DNA of 64,000 nucleotides from Palaemon carinicauda (taxonomy: Eukaryota > Arthropoda > Malacostraca > Decapoda > Palaemonidae), in contig NC_090728.1 in assembly GCF_036898095.1 (NCBI RefSeq), positions 88,934,514-88,998,513 of the forward strand, given 5' to 3'. The position numbers and the translations under genes were made by a program. Positions 1 through 10,191 of the stretch are shown piece by piece (position 1 is the first letter of the stretch; every line of letters starts with the position of its first letter). The notes under the pieces were generated by a model that was not told the origin of the DNA, made no database searches, and was given only the letters and a program-made list of their open reading frames with translations.

Positions 1-212
1 CGAACGATAATCGTCAGACGGTGATTGGCGAGCTGGCAATCGTTAAGCTGGCAAACGACGAGCTGACGACTGGAGACCTGCGAATTGGAGAACGTTGATC
101 GGTGAGCAGGCAAATGGTGAACTGGTGAACGTCGATCGGTGAACAGGGAAGCGGCAGGCTGGTGAACCGACAGCAGCCAAGAGGCAAGTCAAGTCTGCTG
201 GACGAGACGGAA

Positions 213-1310
213 TGACGAGTGGAAGCAGCGGAGAGGGAGTGTCTAGCGTGTCTCAAGAAAGGAGTCTCTGGGGAGGGTCTCACTCGCGAACAAGAGAGAA
301 GACCTCCTGCAGGAGACTCCTGCCTTGGACTTGGCTTCTCCCCCGCAGTGAGAGTCAGCTCAGCAAGGGAGAGAGGGCAGTCTCTGGCAGTTGCTGTTGT
401 AACCTAGTCTCCCTGCAAGCGAGGAGGTTGCTAGACAGTAGTGGATGAAGGGAAGTTCTCCTTCAGAAGGGAGAGCAGCCCAACACCTGGTGGAGGCAAA
501 CTCTCCCTCGGAAGGGAATGACAGAATGACGAGCGGAAGTAACGGAGAGGGAGTGTCTAGCGTGTCTCAAGAAAGGAGCCTCTGGGGAGGGTCTCACTCG
601 CGAACAAGAGAGCAGACCTCCCACAGGCGATTCCTGCCTCGGACTTGGCTTCTCCCCCGTAGTAAGAGTCGGCTCAGCAAGGGAGAGAGGGCAGTCTCTG
701 GCAGTTGCTGTTGTAACCTATTCTCCCTGCAGGCGAGGAGGTTGCTAGACAGTAGTGGATAAAGGGAAGTTTTCTCTCAGAAGGAAGAGCAGCCCAACAC
801 CTGGTGGAAGCAAACTCTCCCTCGGAAGGGAGAGTTGTCCAACACCTGGAGGCGGATCTTTGGGCAACGCTCTCTGCTTCCAATCAACAAGCATTGTTTA
901 AGTTGAAAGTCGGCAAGGAGCTTCACCTCGGAATGGACGCTGCCAGTGAAACGTGGCCGAAGCTAGTTTCTGGGGTCAATCCTGCCTCGAACTTGGCTTC
1001 TTCCCCGTAGGAATAGTCAGCTAAGCCAGGGGGAGAGCTCAGTATTTGGCAGTTGCTGCTGTATGCAATCATCCCCGCAGGCGAGGAGGTTGCTGGACAG
1101 TAGCGGATGAAAGGAAGTTCTGCCTCTGAAGGGAGAGCAGCCCAATACCTGGAGGAAGTAAACGCTCCCTCTGAAGAGAGAGTTATCCAACACCTGGAGG
1201 CAGACCTCTGGGGAGCGCTGTCTGCTTACCATCAATAAGCATTGCTCAAGTTGAAGGTCGGCATGGTGTGCTACCTGTGAAACGTGGCTGAAGCTAGTTT
1301 CTGGGGTCAC
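213..1310. repeat. Tandem repeat of about 314-348 bp units
   Basis: A block beginning TGACGAG(T/C)GGAAG at 213 recurs at 527 (314 bp later) with near-identical sequence. The block GAGGAGGTTGCTAGACAGTAG occurs at 421, 735 and about 1083 (spacings 314 and 348 bp). The third unit carries an extra segment. The array lies in the presumed gag region of copy G; 1-200 holds shorter degenerate repeats of GGTGAAC / GAGCTGGCAA type. Confidence 0.85.
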
Positions 1311-2194
1311 CCCAAAGAGATCCCCCTCCCCGACTGGAACACCCGAAGGAACCCAGTCTGCCACTGCCCTTGTTCCTATGCCATGGCGTCAGGAACAAAG
1401 GAGCAGGAGCAGAGTGTTGCAGAAACTGTATTACTCTCGACAGGGACTGAACCCTCGTGAGGGAAAGGTCGTCGTCAGCATGCTCTTCAGGAGATGCCAC
1501 AGATGCAGGGAAACAGGGTGGTGACAAGGCAGGGGCAGCAGACTCCACAGGAACGACTGCTCTGCTCATCTTACGTCAGCTACTTTAGCCAACTGGAGAA
1601 CATAGTCACTAACGCTGAGGGGAGAAAAAAAAAAAAAGAATGAAAAGCAAACTCCCTTAGGGGGACAACCTATCCCGCAGACAGGAAAGGAATCCCCAGA
1701 GAGTACAGAACATACTGAGGACTGCCCACTCCCTACCACGGCCGCCATTGTCGAAAAGAAGGAGTGCGGTGTCGCAGAACTGTGTAAAGAGATATCAAAT
1801 CAAATTTATTAGCTGAAGAAAACATTCAGAACAACTTAACCCGCATATGGGAAGGGCTTTCCCCAGTGGATCAGCCGCTGCCCACGGCACTGAGGAAGAG
1901 CGGCAATGTCAGCGAAAAGGTGGCAAATGGTCTTCCTCTAAGGAACTCAAAGAGGAGGGCACCCTCAGCCTAAGGGAAGTAAGTCATCAAAGGGGGTGAG
2001 AGCAAAGAGAGGGGACTGCGCCCTAAAAAAGACACCCGCTGACATAACTCGCACTGTAACGATAAAAGAATTCATCAAAAACAAGAAAAAAAATGTTAGT
2101 CAAAAGCTACGAAAAACAGTTAGGGGGAAAAAAAAAAGTGTCGAACGTCTACTGTGAAGAGCCAAAAATAAAAAGTGACTGGACAACACAGGTG

Positions 2195-2197
<3 letters not shown>

Positions 2198-2252
<55 letters not shown>
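2198..2252. repeat. (GT)n microsatellite
   Basis: About 27 uninterrupted GT dinucleotides, immediately next to the terminal repeat of DIRS copy G. Confidence 0.97.
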
Positions 2253-2254
<2 letters not shown>

Positions 2255-2402
2255 CAGGGTGGCAAGCTACCCTGCTTAATCCCTACTAACTAGTGGTAGG
2301 GTAGTTTATATCTAGTCAAAGTTCTTATAGCTAGTTTCAGCTCCGCTGAAAATATAATCCGTAATAAAAAACGTAAGGTTTGTATAAGTGTGGGAAAAAA
2401 AT

Positions 2403-2714
2403 CTGTTCCATTCAATAACATCAACATGAATTTTATGAAAACAAATTAAACATCTGTGCATCTTTTATATATGGAATTTGTATTAATGTCACATAAAACA
2501 TCTCTATATGCCTTTACCACTGAAAAATTAATGGACTTGATAGTACACAAAAAAAAAATCTAACATTCAAAGAATCAAGCAATATCTAACAGCACCTTAG
2601 GATTCCTAAAAGCATATTATAAACTTTTATAGGCAACAATAAAATGTCTGAATACTATCAAAATAGTAAAAACCATACAAAGAAGTTACAAACACTACAG
2701 AAATTGCATCTTAC
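2403..2714. other. AT-rich intronic sequence
   Basis: AT-rich, no open frame of note. It lies downstream of the SPRY exon at 2715-2796 and starts with a good donor (GTAAGA on the minus strand). Confidence 0.5.
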
Positions 2715-2796
2715 CTCCCATCATCCGCGTGATATCCAACACTATCAACAGCCCAACCAGGGAGCTTGTGTAAAGGATATTTGGCAGAACAAAGAC
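2715..2796 (-). CDS. SPRYD3-like SPRY-domain gene, third readable exon
   Basis: On the minus strand a pyrimidine-containing acceptor (TTTGCTTTCAG) precedes 2796 and a donor (GTAAGA) follows 2715. The exon is 82 bp. In the phase required by the exon at 26326-26202 (one base carried over) it reads through without a stop and contains the SPRY signature PGWAVDSVGYHADDG, matching the PGW...DSV.YHADDGK stretch of SPRYD3-type proteins. The competing frame (a hydrophobic 28-residue reading) is also open but is out of phase with the upstream exon. SPRY domains are protein-interaction modules; the target here is unknown. Remaining exons lie left of the window. Confidence 0.8.
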
Positions 2797-3419
2797 CTGA
2801 AAGCAAATTCTGACATCAAAAAGTGAAGCCCAAGAGTAAACATTCACACTGAACATTAAATAAAAAATTATATTTTCTAATTTCAATTTCCATTTGAAAG
2901 TCACCAGGTGTATGGATTAACATCTGCCACAATTTAAATTTTAGATTCATTCAATAATAAATGACTCAGGAGTTTGTACTAAAAAAAAAATTATCTAAAA
3001 ATATATTAATTGCTTGTAAAAGTAACATACTTCTACTAAAAAAATACAGCTTTATGAGACAAAAAGTGTGACTCATTTTATCATAACTTTGATTCTCCAT
3101 CAAGTAAATTAACAAATGAAACATTGCTATTAATAATCCAAAATATTAAGGCCTATGAAAACCATCAATACAAAAATAAAAGTTTTCCATGTAAGGGCAC
3201 TGCAGTAGCAAATTGCTAATCTGACTACTTTTGATCAGTTTAGCATAATAGGTGTGAACATTGATTAGGAAATACTGGTACTCTGTGGTGGATTACCTTT
3301 GAAAAATCAAGGTGACAAAATATGTTTCAGTAACTTGTTATTTGATGAAATAAATACAGAACATATGCTACATAGTTTACTATAGAATTAAATAAGAATC
3401 ATTTGTTCTCTGTGTAACA
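2797..3419. other. AT-rich intronic sequence
   Basis: No coding or repeat signal seen. It is the 3' end of the 23.4 kb intron between exons 26202 and 2796. Confidence 0.5.
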
Positions 3420-3790
3420 TGATAAATTTGTAGATAATTTGCATTTTTCCTAACTATACAAACCTTAACTATTTAATAGGGGTATTGCTTTTGGCGTAGC
3501 TGATATGATGTGCCATTAATTTTTAACGAGGGTTAACTACCCACACCGCTAGTTAGCGGGGGGGGGGGGGGGTAGGAAGGGTAGCTTGCTACCGCTCCCC
3601 CTCATACACCTGTGATTGAGCTCACTTTACTTGGAGGTAGGACTTCAAGGGGGATAGGGCTGGCGGGCAAGTTTGGTTAAATAGCTAAGGTTTGTATAGT
3701 TAGGAAAAATACAAATTTTCTACGAATTTGTCATTTGTTCCGTAACTGGAATACAAACCACACTATTTAATAGGGGTGACTCACCCATTA
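3420..3790. repeat. 3' inverted terminal repeat plus internal complementary region of DIRS copy A
   Basis: The outer end (about 3420-3560) reads TTTTTCCTAACTATACAAAC, then a GGGGTATTGCTTTTGGCGTAGCTG block. Near 3675-3735 the same end is found inverted (GGTTTGTATAGTTAGGAAAA), directly joined to TTGTTCCGTAACTGGAATAC, which is the complement of the outer end of the opposite ITR seen at 20050-20093. This junction of both ends is the internal complementary region that defines DIRS1 elements. A G-run at 3560-3572 interrupts the ITR. Confidence 0.85.
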
Positions 3791-4264
3791 GGAAGGGTGG
3801 ACGTCCCAGCCAATCTGGCATTTTGGCTTTACCCGGGGGCTCCTTATCTGAGTGTGTTAGCACTCAAGGAATAAGGAGTCCCAGCCCCTTGCTAAAATCT
3901 TGCTATGCAAGGTTCGCGGCGTACGCAAGCTGTGTGTGAAGGTATGTAGAAATGTGACTCGTCCTAGAAAGTTATTCAGAGTTCTTTAGATGGAAAAACT
4001 GTGCACAAGGACTTCCCAATACCACCTCGTCAGGGTATGGGGACGCAACACTATTAATCTTAATATTAGGTACACAAGGGAGCATGGTTTACCTGCAGTA
4101 GTTTGAGGTCAGCTATGCAGAGAACCCAGGATGCTGCTTTCCCCAAGAGAGGGGAGAATGAAGAAAAGAATAAGGGCCAGTCAAACCTTTTCATTCAGGC
4201 AGACTAAAACCGGGTAACAATACCCTCAACCTTCTGCTACTTGTCCAATAAGAAGCTTGAGGTT

Positions 4265-4819
4265 TTAAACGAGCTGTTGTGCAGCCACCACAGGACCAGT
4301 AGAAATCGAATCGAGTCTCCTGTGGGTCACGTCTTGCAGGTAATGGGATGGGAACGTGTTTTGACGTTTCCACACCCCAGCCTGAAGAACCTGCGTCACT
4401 GAGAAGTTTCTTTTGAAGGCCAGGGACGTAGCTATGCTCCTGACATCATGTGCTCTGGGGCGACGTGACGGAGGAGGGTCTGGATTCAGTGCAAGGTCAA
4501 CGACCCTGCGTATCCATGCTGAGATGGTGTTCTTGGTGACCCTCCTCTTGGTCCTCCCTGTGCTGACAAATAGTGCAGGTACACGAGGATGGGCTGCGGC
4601 TGTTCTCTTGAGGTACAGCCTCAAACGTCTTACTGGGCATAGTAAGAGATTGTCTGGGTCATCTGTAACAGTACGGAGACTAGAAATCCGGAAGGAGTCG
4701 AATCGAGGATCCGCTACTCCCGGGTTCTGAGTCTTAGCAATAAACTCGGGGACGAAGCTGAACGTTACCTCTCCCCATCCCCTTGAATGGGCGATGTCGT
4801 ATGAGACCATGATGTTCAC
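4265..4819 (-). pseudogene. DIRS tyrosine recombinase, C-terminal catalytic part (copy A)
   Basis: A 184-codon open frame with the catalytic box II RAHDVRSIATSLAF (HxxR) followed by a GVWKR stretch and SHYLQDV, whose Tyr is the expected nucleophile. The upstream box I (LASAKRVSE) lies just to the right (about 4815-4845) in another frame, so there is a frameshift at the junction. The enzyme would integrate a circular cDNA without a target duplication. Similar ends occur in copies C, D, E and F. Broken by the frameshift and by the MITE upstream. Confidence 0.85.
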
Positions 4820-4918
4820 TGACTCGCTTGGCCGAGGCCAAAACTAGCAGGAACACTGTCTTCTAAGTCAGGTGGCGATCTGTTGCCTGGCGTAATGGTT
4901 CATAGGGAGGTCTCTTAA

Positions 4919-5218
4919 CCCTTTTATCCCCAGGCTATTTGGAACTTTCCAACTCTTAACCCCCCGGTGTTTTTTTTTTTTCAAGCACATTTTGTCATAT
5001 ATATTTTTTAAATTGCTCTAACAGCCTTAATTTTTGTCATAGAGAGGTCAGGTTGATCTCATTCTTTTGGAAAATGCCGGAAGTTTCTCATGACGTTATC
5101 AAAAATATGCAAAAAAAATGTAAATAGCAGTTTTTTGCAAGGACGTACCAGAACGTCCATGGGGGTAAAGGGATGAGTTTTGTGAAATGTACCAGTACGT
5201 CCATTGGTGGTAAAAGGG
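4919..5218. mobile_element. piggyBac-like MITE with TTAA target duplication
   Basis: 300 bp bounded by TTAA at 4915-4918 and 5219-5222, with ends CCCTTTTA... and ...TAAAAGGG. No coding capacity. The flanks rejoin into continuous DIRS recombinase sequence when compared with copy C near 23570 (GGTTCATAGGG... then ...CGAACCACGTTCC). TTAA duplication with CCC ends is typical of piggyBac-class elements; the assignment is inferred from ends only. A related fragment occurs at 25579-25676. Confidence 0.85.
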
Positions 5219-5222
5219 TTAA

Positions 5223-5628
5223 GAGACCTGAGAACTAGAACCACGTTCCATGGGGTAGGTCTCACTTCTGACTGGGGGCAGGTAAGTTCATAACTCCGTA
5301 TGAGTAGAGAAAGCTCTAGCGATGAAGAAATGTCCATTCCTTTCAGTCTGAAGGCATGGCTTAAGGCTGAGCGATAGCCTTTCACTGCCGAGACTGATAG
5401 GCGCATTTCTTCACGCAAATACACGAGGAACGCCGCTATTGCTGGAATAGTGGCATCGAGTGGAGAGATAACCCTTCCATGACACCAACCAGAGAAGACT
5501 TTCCACTTTGCCTGGTAGACTGATGCTGATGATTTTCGCATGTGTCCAGAAATCCTGATCGCAACTTGTTGCGAAAATCCTCTCATAGAGGAGATGCTGG
5601 ATAGTCTCCAGGCGTGAAGTCGTAGCAA
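5223..5628 (-). pseudogene. DIRS tyrosine recombinase, N-terminal part (copy A)
   Basis: Minus-strand frame starting LHAWRLSS at about 5625, followed by the core-binding-type stretch SSASVYQAKWKVFSGWCHGR and SAVKGYRSALSHAFRLKG. It corresponds to the recombinase N-terminal domain of copies D and E (NLYQARWRVFAAWCRGRG...). Coding continuity ends at the MITE (5222). The annotated frame of 189 codons runs on into the MITE; that tail is not recombinase. Confidence 0.85.
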
Positions 5629-5657
5629 ACTACGGCTTTTTGGAAGATGTTGGCATG

Positions 5658-7040
5658 TCTGATCTGCTCAAGGTCCTTGACTCCAGGAGGAACCCCAAGC
5701 CTGGAATCTTCGAGCTAGAAACTGGCCAGAGTTTTGCCCGATTCCTGAGGGATTTTGAGGCTTACTGCATGAGTAAATATACCGCAGGAAGCTCTGGCCA
5801 GTGGACCGTTGATCTTGGAAGATTTCTAGAGGGAGAAATCCAGGAGGCACTCTCGGCCATGGGAGGTCCCGAGATCTCATACCCAGACATGAAGGAACGC
5901 CTCCTCAACTGGTGCCGAGAAGCCTGAGAGAGGCGAGATGTGGGTAAGAAGGCCCAGTTCAGCAGTGCCACCTGTGGCGAGGGCGAACTGCTGAAGATAT
6001 ACGCCGTCCGGTTGGCCTCCCTGTACAGGTTAGCCTATCCTCGCCATAGTTTGGACCAGAGGGAGCTTAGGCGGAAGCTCCTCAGAACTTCCAAGCAGAG
6101 CTGCAAGTTGGTTGGAAAAGTCTCTGGCCACCATTAATGTTTCCGCTGGCCGTCAGGCCACTTGGCAGGATGTTTTACACCTGTTGAGTGTTCTGGAAGA
6201 GGTATCCTGTCAGCGAAACCAGAAGGCAGAGGATTTGTTCACCAGTTGTGTGGGACAGTCATGGCACAGGTCATATGCCGACATGGTTGCCATGGCTGAC
6301 CCCAGCCGTTCACCTGGACCTGACAGAGCGTATTAACGCAGTCCTCCTTGACATGTCCCCAAACCTTCACCTCTGGAAGTGCGCCTGCCACCATCGCGCA
6401 CCTCTGATAGGTCTCAATTCCAGAGAAGGTACTGCGCATGGTGCCAGAAATCAGGGCGCCTTAAGGACGAGTGTCACAGGTGCCTCAACCTGTGCCTATG
6501 TTGTGGCTCGGCAAACCATCATGTCGCACAGTGTGGACAACGGGCGCCGCTTATAAGCAGATCACCTGTCCGGAACACAGATAATGCCTGCAGCCCTGGA
6601 AGGGAGACCATCTCTGTCCAGACTCCTTCAAGGTGGAGAGCAGTACCGGTGAGTGTTACTCCGACCCCGTCGTCCTACTACAGTATTCTGGATCGACCAG
6701 TAGCCGAGAGAGCAGAAGTGGGAGCGAGTCCAGTGATCCTTCTCGGACTGTGGAGAAGAAGAAGAAGATGAGCAAGAAGGCAAAGCCCAGGAAGTCAAGA
6801 ACTGAGGCGTATCATAGGGCTTTAAACACCAGGCCTTCGATGTAGAAAATAGGGCTACATCGAAGGGGGGTGTGAGTACTAGGGTGCGTGCCCCTAGTAT
6901 TCCGGTGGCAGCCTCGGAAATCTCGATTTCCAAGGTTACCCCTCAACCTGAAAAGGTCATTGCACCTCCAATGGCTCTTTCAGGATTGGCCAGTGATAAC
7001 CTGTCCTCGACACAGTCCAGAGCTTTTCCAACTGACTCCT
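5658..7040 (+). pseudogene. gypsy-like gag
   Basis: Frames at 5640-5927, 5940-6137, 6112-6336, 6379-6771 and 6872-7060 give a gag-like polyprotein in pieces. The first piece (SFARFLRDFEAYCMSKY..., then a helical stretch ending NWCREA) resembles a retroviral-type capsid region. At about 6490-6535 there is one CCHC zinc knuckle, C-x2-C-x4-H-x4-C (CLCCGSANHHVAQC), preceded by a second Cys-rich segment (CAWCQKSGRLKDECHRC). Downstream is a Ser/Lys-rich tail (EKKKKMSKKAKPRKSR). At least three frame changes break it. Gag would form the particle and bind RNA. Confidence 0.75.
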
Positions 7041-7660
7041 CCATGAGATACTACCGCTAGAGAGTTATGGGGTCTTTTGACTGGCCAGACAGTACTACAT
7101 TGGATCCTCCTCTCTGGTTACGGTTCATTTTCCCTTTGCCTACATACACACTGAATAGTCTGGCATATTCTTTACATATTCTCCTCTATCCTCATACACC
7201 TGACAACACAGATTACCAAACAATTCTTCATCACCCAAGGGGTTACTGCACTGTAATTGTTCAGTGCCACTTTCCTCTTGGTAAGGGTAGAAGAGACTCT
7301 TTAGCTATGGTAAGCAGCTCTTCTAGGAGAAGGACACTCCAAAATCAAACCACTGTTCTCTAGTCTTGGGTAGTGCCATAGCCTCTGTACCATGGCCTTT
7401 CACTGTCTTGGGTTAGAGTTCTCTTGCTTGAGGGTACACTCGAGCACACTCTCCTATCTTATTTCTCTTCCTCTTGTTTTGTTAAAGTTTTTATAGTTTA
7501 TATAGGAGATATTTATTGTTGTTACTCTTCTTAGAATAGTTTATTTTCCTTTTTTCCTTTCCGCACTGAGCTATTTTCCCTGTTGGAGCCCCTGGGCTTA
7601 TAGCATACTGCTTTTCCAACTAGGGTTGTAGCTTAGTAAGTAATAATAATAATAATAATA
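7041..7660 (+). mobile_element. Dispersed non-LTR-type repeat with (AAT)n tail, copy 1
   Basis: About 620 bp beginning near CTACCGCTAGAGAGTTATGG and ending GGGTTGTAGCTTAGTAAGTAATAATAAT. It is highly similar to 59131-59835, and its 3' part recurs at 55256-55500 and, inverted, near 56392-56500. The simple AAT tail and variable 5' ends suggest retroposition (a SINE or the 3' end of a LINE). It separates gypsy gag from gypsy protease. Confidence 0.85.
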
Positions 7661-7701
7661 ACTGAGACTTGAAAACCCTTCATAGGGTTAACCTGGAGTA
7701 G

Positions 7702-8136
7702 ATGGCTCCTATACCACTCTTGGTTGTCTCAGTGACCATGTCTGATTTTCCATCGGGAGCGTTGGATGCTCTCATTGACTCCGGAACTGAGGACAACCTC
7801 CTGTCATCCAGAGTAGTACAGGATTACCAGCTGCAGATGGTACCCACCACCATTGGTCTGAAGGGTTTAGGGCAAACAGGACCTAAGACCTTAGGTACTG
7901 TACTGTTGACCCCTATACTACATGGAATGACATTCGCCCCGAGTGTGTTCCATGTAGTGCCTTTAGGGACTATGGCTGAGCACGTAGTGCTTGGTTACCA
8001 GTTCTTGAGAGCAAATGGGGTGATAGTTGACAGCCCAAAATCAGCTGAGCATTGGCAGTACTCCCCAAGAACCTCTTTGGGAGTATTACATCCCGATACG
8101 TGGAGCCTGTTGCCAGCAAGTGCTTTACGCACTTGA
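7702..8136 (+). pseudogene. gypsy-like aspartic protease (first)
   Basis: 144-codon open frame. The active-site motif ALIDSGTEDNLLSS is at about codons 23-37 and a psi-loop-like VLGYQFL at about 98-104, giving one full retropepsin-like domain that would act as a dimer on the polyprotein. There is a frame change between this frame and the RT frame that opens at about 8400. It follows directly on the inserted (AAT)n repeat. Confidence 0.8.
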
Positions 8137-8399
8137 GGTCCACGCAGCCGATTCAATAAGGATTGCCAGTATTGAGCCAGTACTGTAAACTTTCCTAAGG
8201 GACTTGACACCTTTTTTAGGTGCCCTGCTTGTCCGACCAACTGTTGGGTGGAAATGTATTATGATGGCGACATCATAACCCCCGGTCTGTCAAGGAAAGT
8301 TATAGCAATCCCTGGCATCCTCAAACTGAAAGATGGGAAAGCCTCATTTTAATTAAGGGTTCATCTGAAGAAACTGCCAAGATCAAGAAGGGGGATCTT

Positions 8400-10172
8400 T
8401 TGGTTAAGGTGTTCACCATGGCAATGGTGGATGCTACTCTATCCTGTCTGATAACACAGGAGTGTGACCTGACTCCTGAACCGAGCGTATTGGAAGAGAT
8501 AGACAACCTGTCTATCTCCGACGAACTGGACTCTTCTCAGAAGGACCAGTTTTGTCAAATGCTCCGAAGTCATCTACCGGTCATCAGTACTGGTGATAAT
8601 GATGTGGGAGAGTGCTCAAGCACACCAATACGCATTCACCTGTATGACAAGACGCCAATTTAACAGAGAATTTGATGGTTTGCCAAGCCCGTCGCTGACA
8701 CCATCGAGGAACAGTGCAAGGAGTTCCATGAACTGGGTAATATTGAACCCAGCATCTCTCCTTGGTTTTCACCCATTGTTCCAGTACGAAAAAAGGACAA
8801 TAGTATACGGTTGTGTGTGGACTACCGTAGACTGAATGAGGTGACTGTCTCTGATAAGTTTCCGATGCCTAACATGGCCGATTCCGTATTTGGACTTCAA
8901 GGAGTCAAATACTTTACAACCCTTGACCTGGTTCGTGGACACTACCAGTTACCGTTGGCAGAGGACAGTAAAGAATACACGGCTTTCTATACCGCCTTTG
9001 GACACTGACAGTTCAGACGATTATCGTTTGGACTGAAAAATGCACCTACAGGGTTCCAGAGAGAAATGCAGAGTATTCTCCAAGAGTTCCCGAAAGCCAA
9101 GGTGGTTATCTAAATTGATGACATCTTGATACTTGGGTCTTCTTTCAAGGAACACCTGAAACTGGTAGAACAATTTTTGGCTACTCTCCAGAAGCACGGA
9201 CTCAAGATAAAACTCGGGAAGTGTTCTTGGGTTCAAGCCGAGGTCCAGTATCTTGGTCATTTGGTTGGACGTTCTAGTATGTGTAAGCTACCAGAATACA
9301 TCCAGAAAGTGGAGGACTTCCCTAAACCGACCACTGTGCGTGAGCTACGGGGATTCCTGGGACTGATAAACTTCCAATGGAAGTTTATCCCCATGTGCTC
9401 ACAGATAGCTAAACTACTATCAGCGAAGACTGGAGGACGAAAATCCCAAGGGAATAGGAAACTGAAGTGGACTGCAGAAATGGACGGTGCCTTTGTGCGC
9501 TTGAAGGAACTAATCAAGGAGGACATTATGTTGTCATACCCTGACTACTCCGCTGATGTTAAACCCTTGGAGTTGTTTGTTGACGCTTCAGGTGAGGGTG
9601 CTGGTGCTTGTCTGTACCAGGAGTCCTTGGAGCATACAGGGGAGCGTCGGGTGATAGTGTACGACTCCCTGACTTTCCTTGACTGCGAGACCCGCTACTC
9701 TACCATTGAGCGGGAGTTGGCTGCTCTGCAATGGGGGGTGAAAATCATCAGGCCCTTCTTCTATGGTCAGTTCTTCGTGATTCATTCTGATCACCGTCCC
9801 CTGATGTACCTTCATGACATGAAGATGGTGGACAGTTATCTAGCACGGACACTGGAGGAACTGTCCGAATTTAATTTTATTGTTAATTACTGTCCAGGTG
9901 ATCAGAATGCCGCAGCTGACTGGTTATCAAGCTGGCCCGCATTAACTGACTGTCTGTTTGCTACTGAACCCAGCACTCCCAAGTTGTCTACTGGACTGGC
10001 CTTGTATAAGGAGGTTTGTGGTGGCCCAGATTCTTTCATAGAATCCTTGGAGCTAGTTGTGAACTGCTGGACGGAAGGGTCAGGAGTCGAACCCGACTCT
10101 CAGCTGAATGGAGCCAAGCTCTGGGATGCCTTAGTTCAGCAGTTTCTGAAAGACGCCGGTCGACAACACTAG
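8400..10172 (+). pseudogene. gypsy-like reverse transcriptase / RNase H
   Basis: One reading frame covers the RT and RNase H, interrupted by four in-frame stops: 8661-8663, 8673-8675, 9006-9008 and 9111-9113. Visible RT blocks are RLCVDYRRLNEVTV (about 8810), FTTLDLVRGHYQLPL (about 8925), FRRLSFGLKNAPTGFQ (about 9010) and the catalytic IDD at 9114-9122, where the preceding Tyr codon is now TAA. RNase H follows with LFVDASGEGAGACLYQE (about 9573), a conserved Glu in YSTIERELAAL (about 9703) and VIHSDHRPLMYL (about 9778). No frameshift is seen across about 590 codons, so decay here is by point mutation. Confidence 0.9.
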
Positions 10173-10191
10173 CAGGAACAGGATCAAGGCA

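Larger units (their letters stand above)
1..2402 (-). mobile_element. DIRS1-like element, 5' part (copy G)
   Basis: The right edge (about 2253-2402) has the same plan as the 5' inverted terminal repeats of the other DIRS copies: a short ACTAACTAGTGG-type block, then a CAGCTCCGCTGAAAA block, then a terminal GGTTTGTATAAGTGTGGGAA block. The element therefore reads leftward and its 3' part lies outside the window. Positions 1-2250 should be 5' leader and gag. Only short open frames are seen on the minus strand (for example 1569-1294, 91 codons, and 1748-1566), so gag is broken or too diverged to recognise. The call rests on the terminal repeat, not on protein similarity. Confidence 0.6.
3420..5657 (-). 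mobile_element. DIRS1-like element, 3' part (copy A)
   Basis: The left end has an inverted terminal repeat and internal complementary region (3420-3790), followed rightward by a tyrosine recombinase read on the minus strand (4265-5628). DIRS similarity to copy C stops abruptly inside the block GGAAGATGTTGGCATGT near 5657, where gypsy gag sequence begins. Gag and RT/RNase H are missing at this site. A 300 bp MITE splits the recombinase. The matching 5' end could be the gag-plus-ITR piece at 18430-20093, whose terminal repeat is of the same subtype. Confidence 0.85.

Noticed and set aside
1..1310. Possible CRISPR-like array because of regular repeats
   Set aside because: Units are over 300 bp with no short repeat/unique spacer pattern, in a eukaryotic transposon setting.
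2695..2904. Minus-strand 69-codon frame with a hydrophobic, membrane-like stretch
   Set aside because: The same bases form a spliced exon in another frame that is in phase with the upstream SPRY exon and gives a SPRY signature; the hydrophobic reading is a shadow.
4413..4730. Plus-strand 105-codon frame over the copy A recombinase
   Set aside because: Antisense shadow of the recombinase; no motif of its own.
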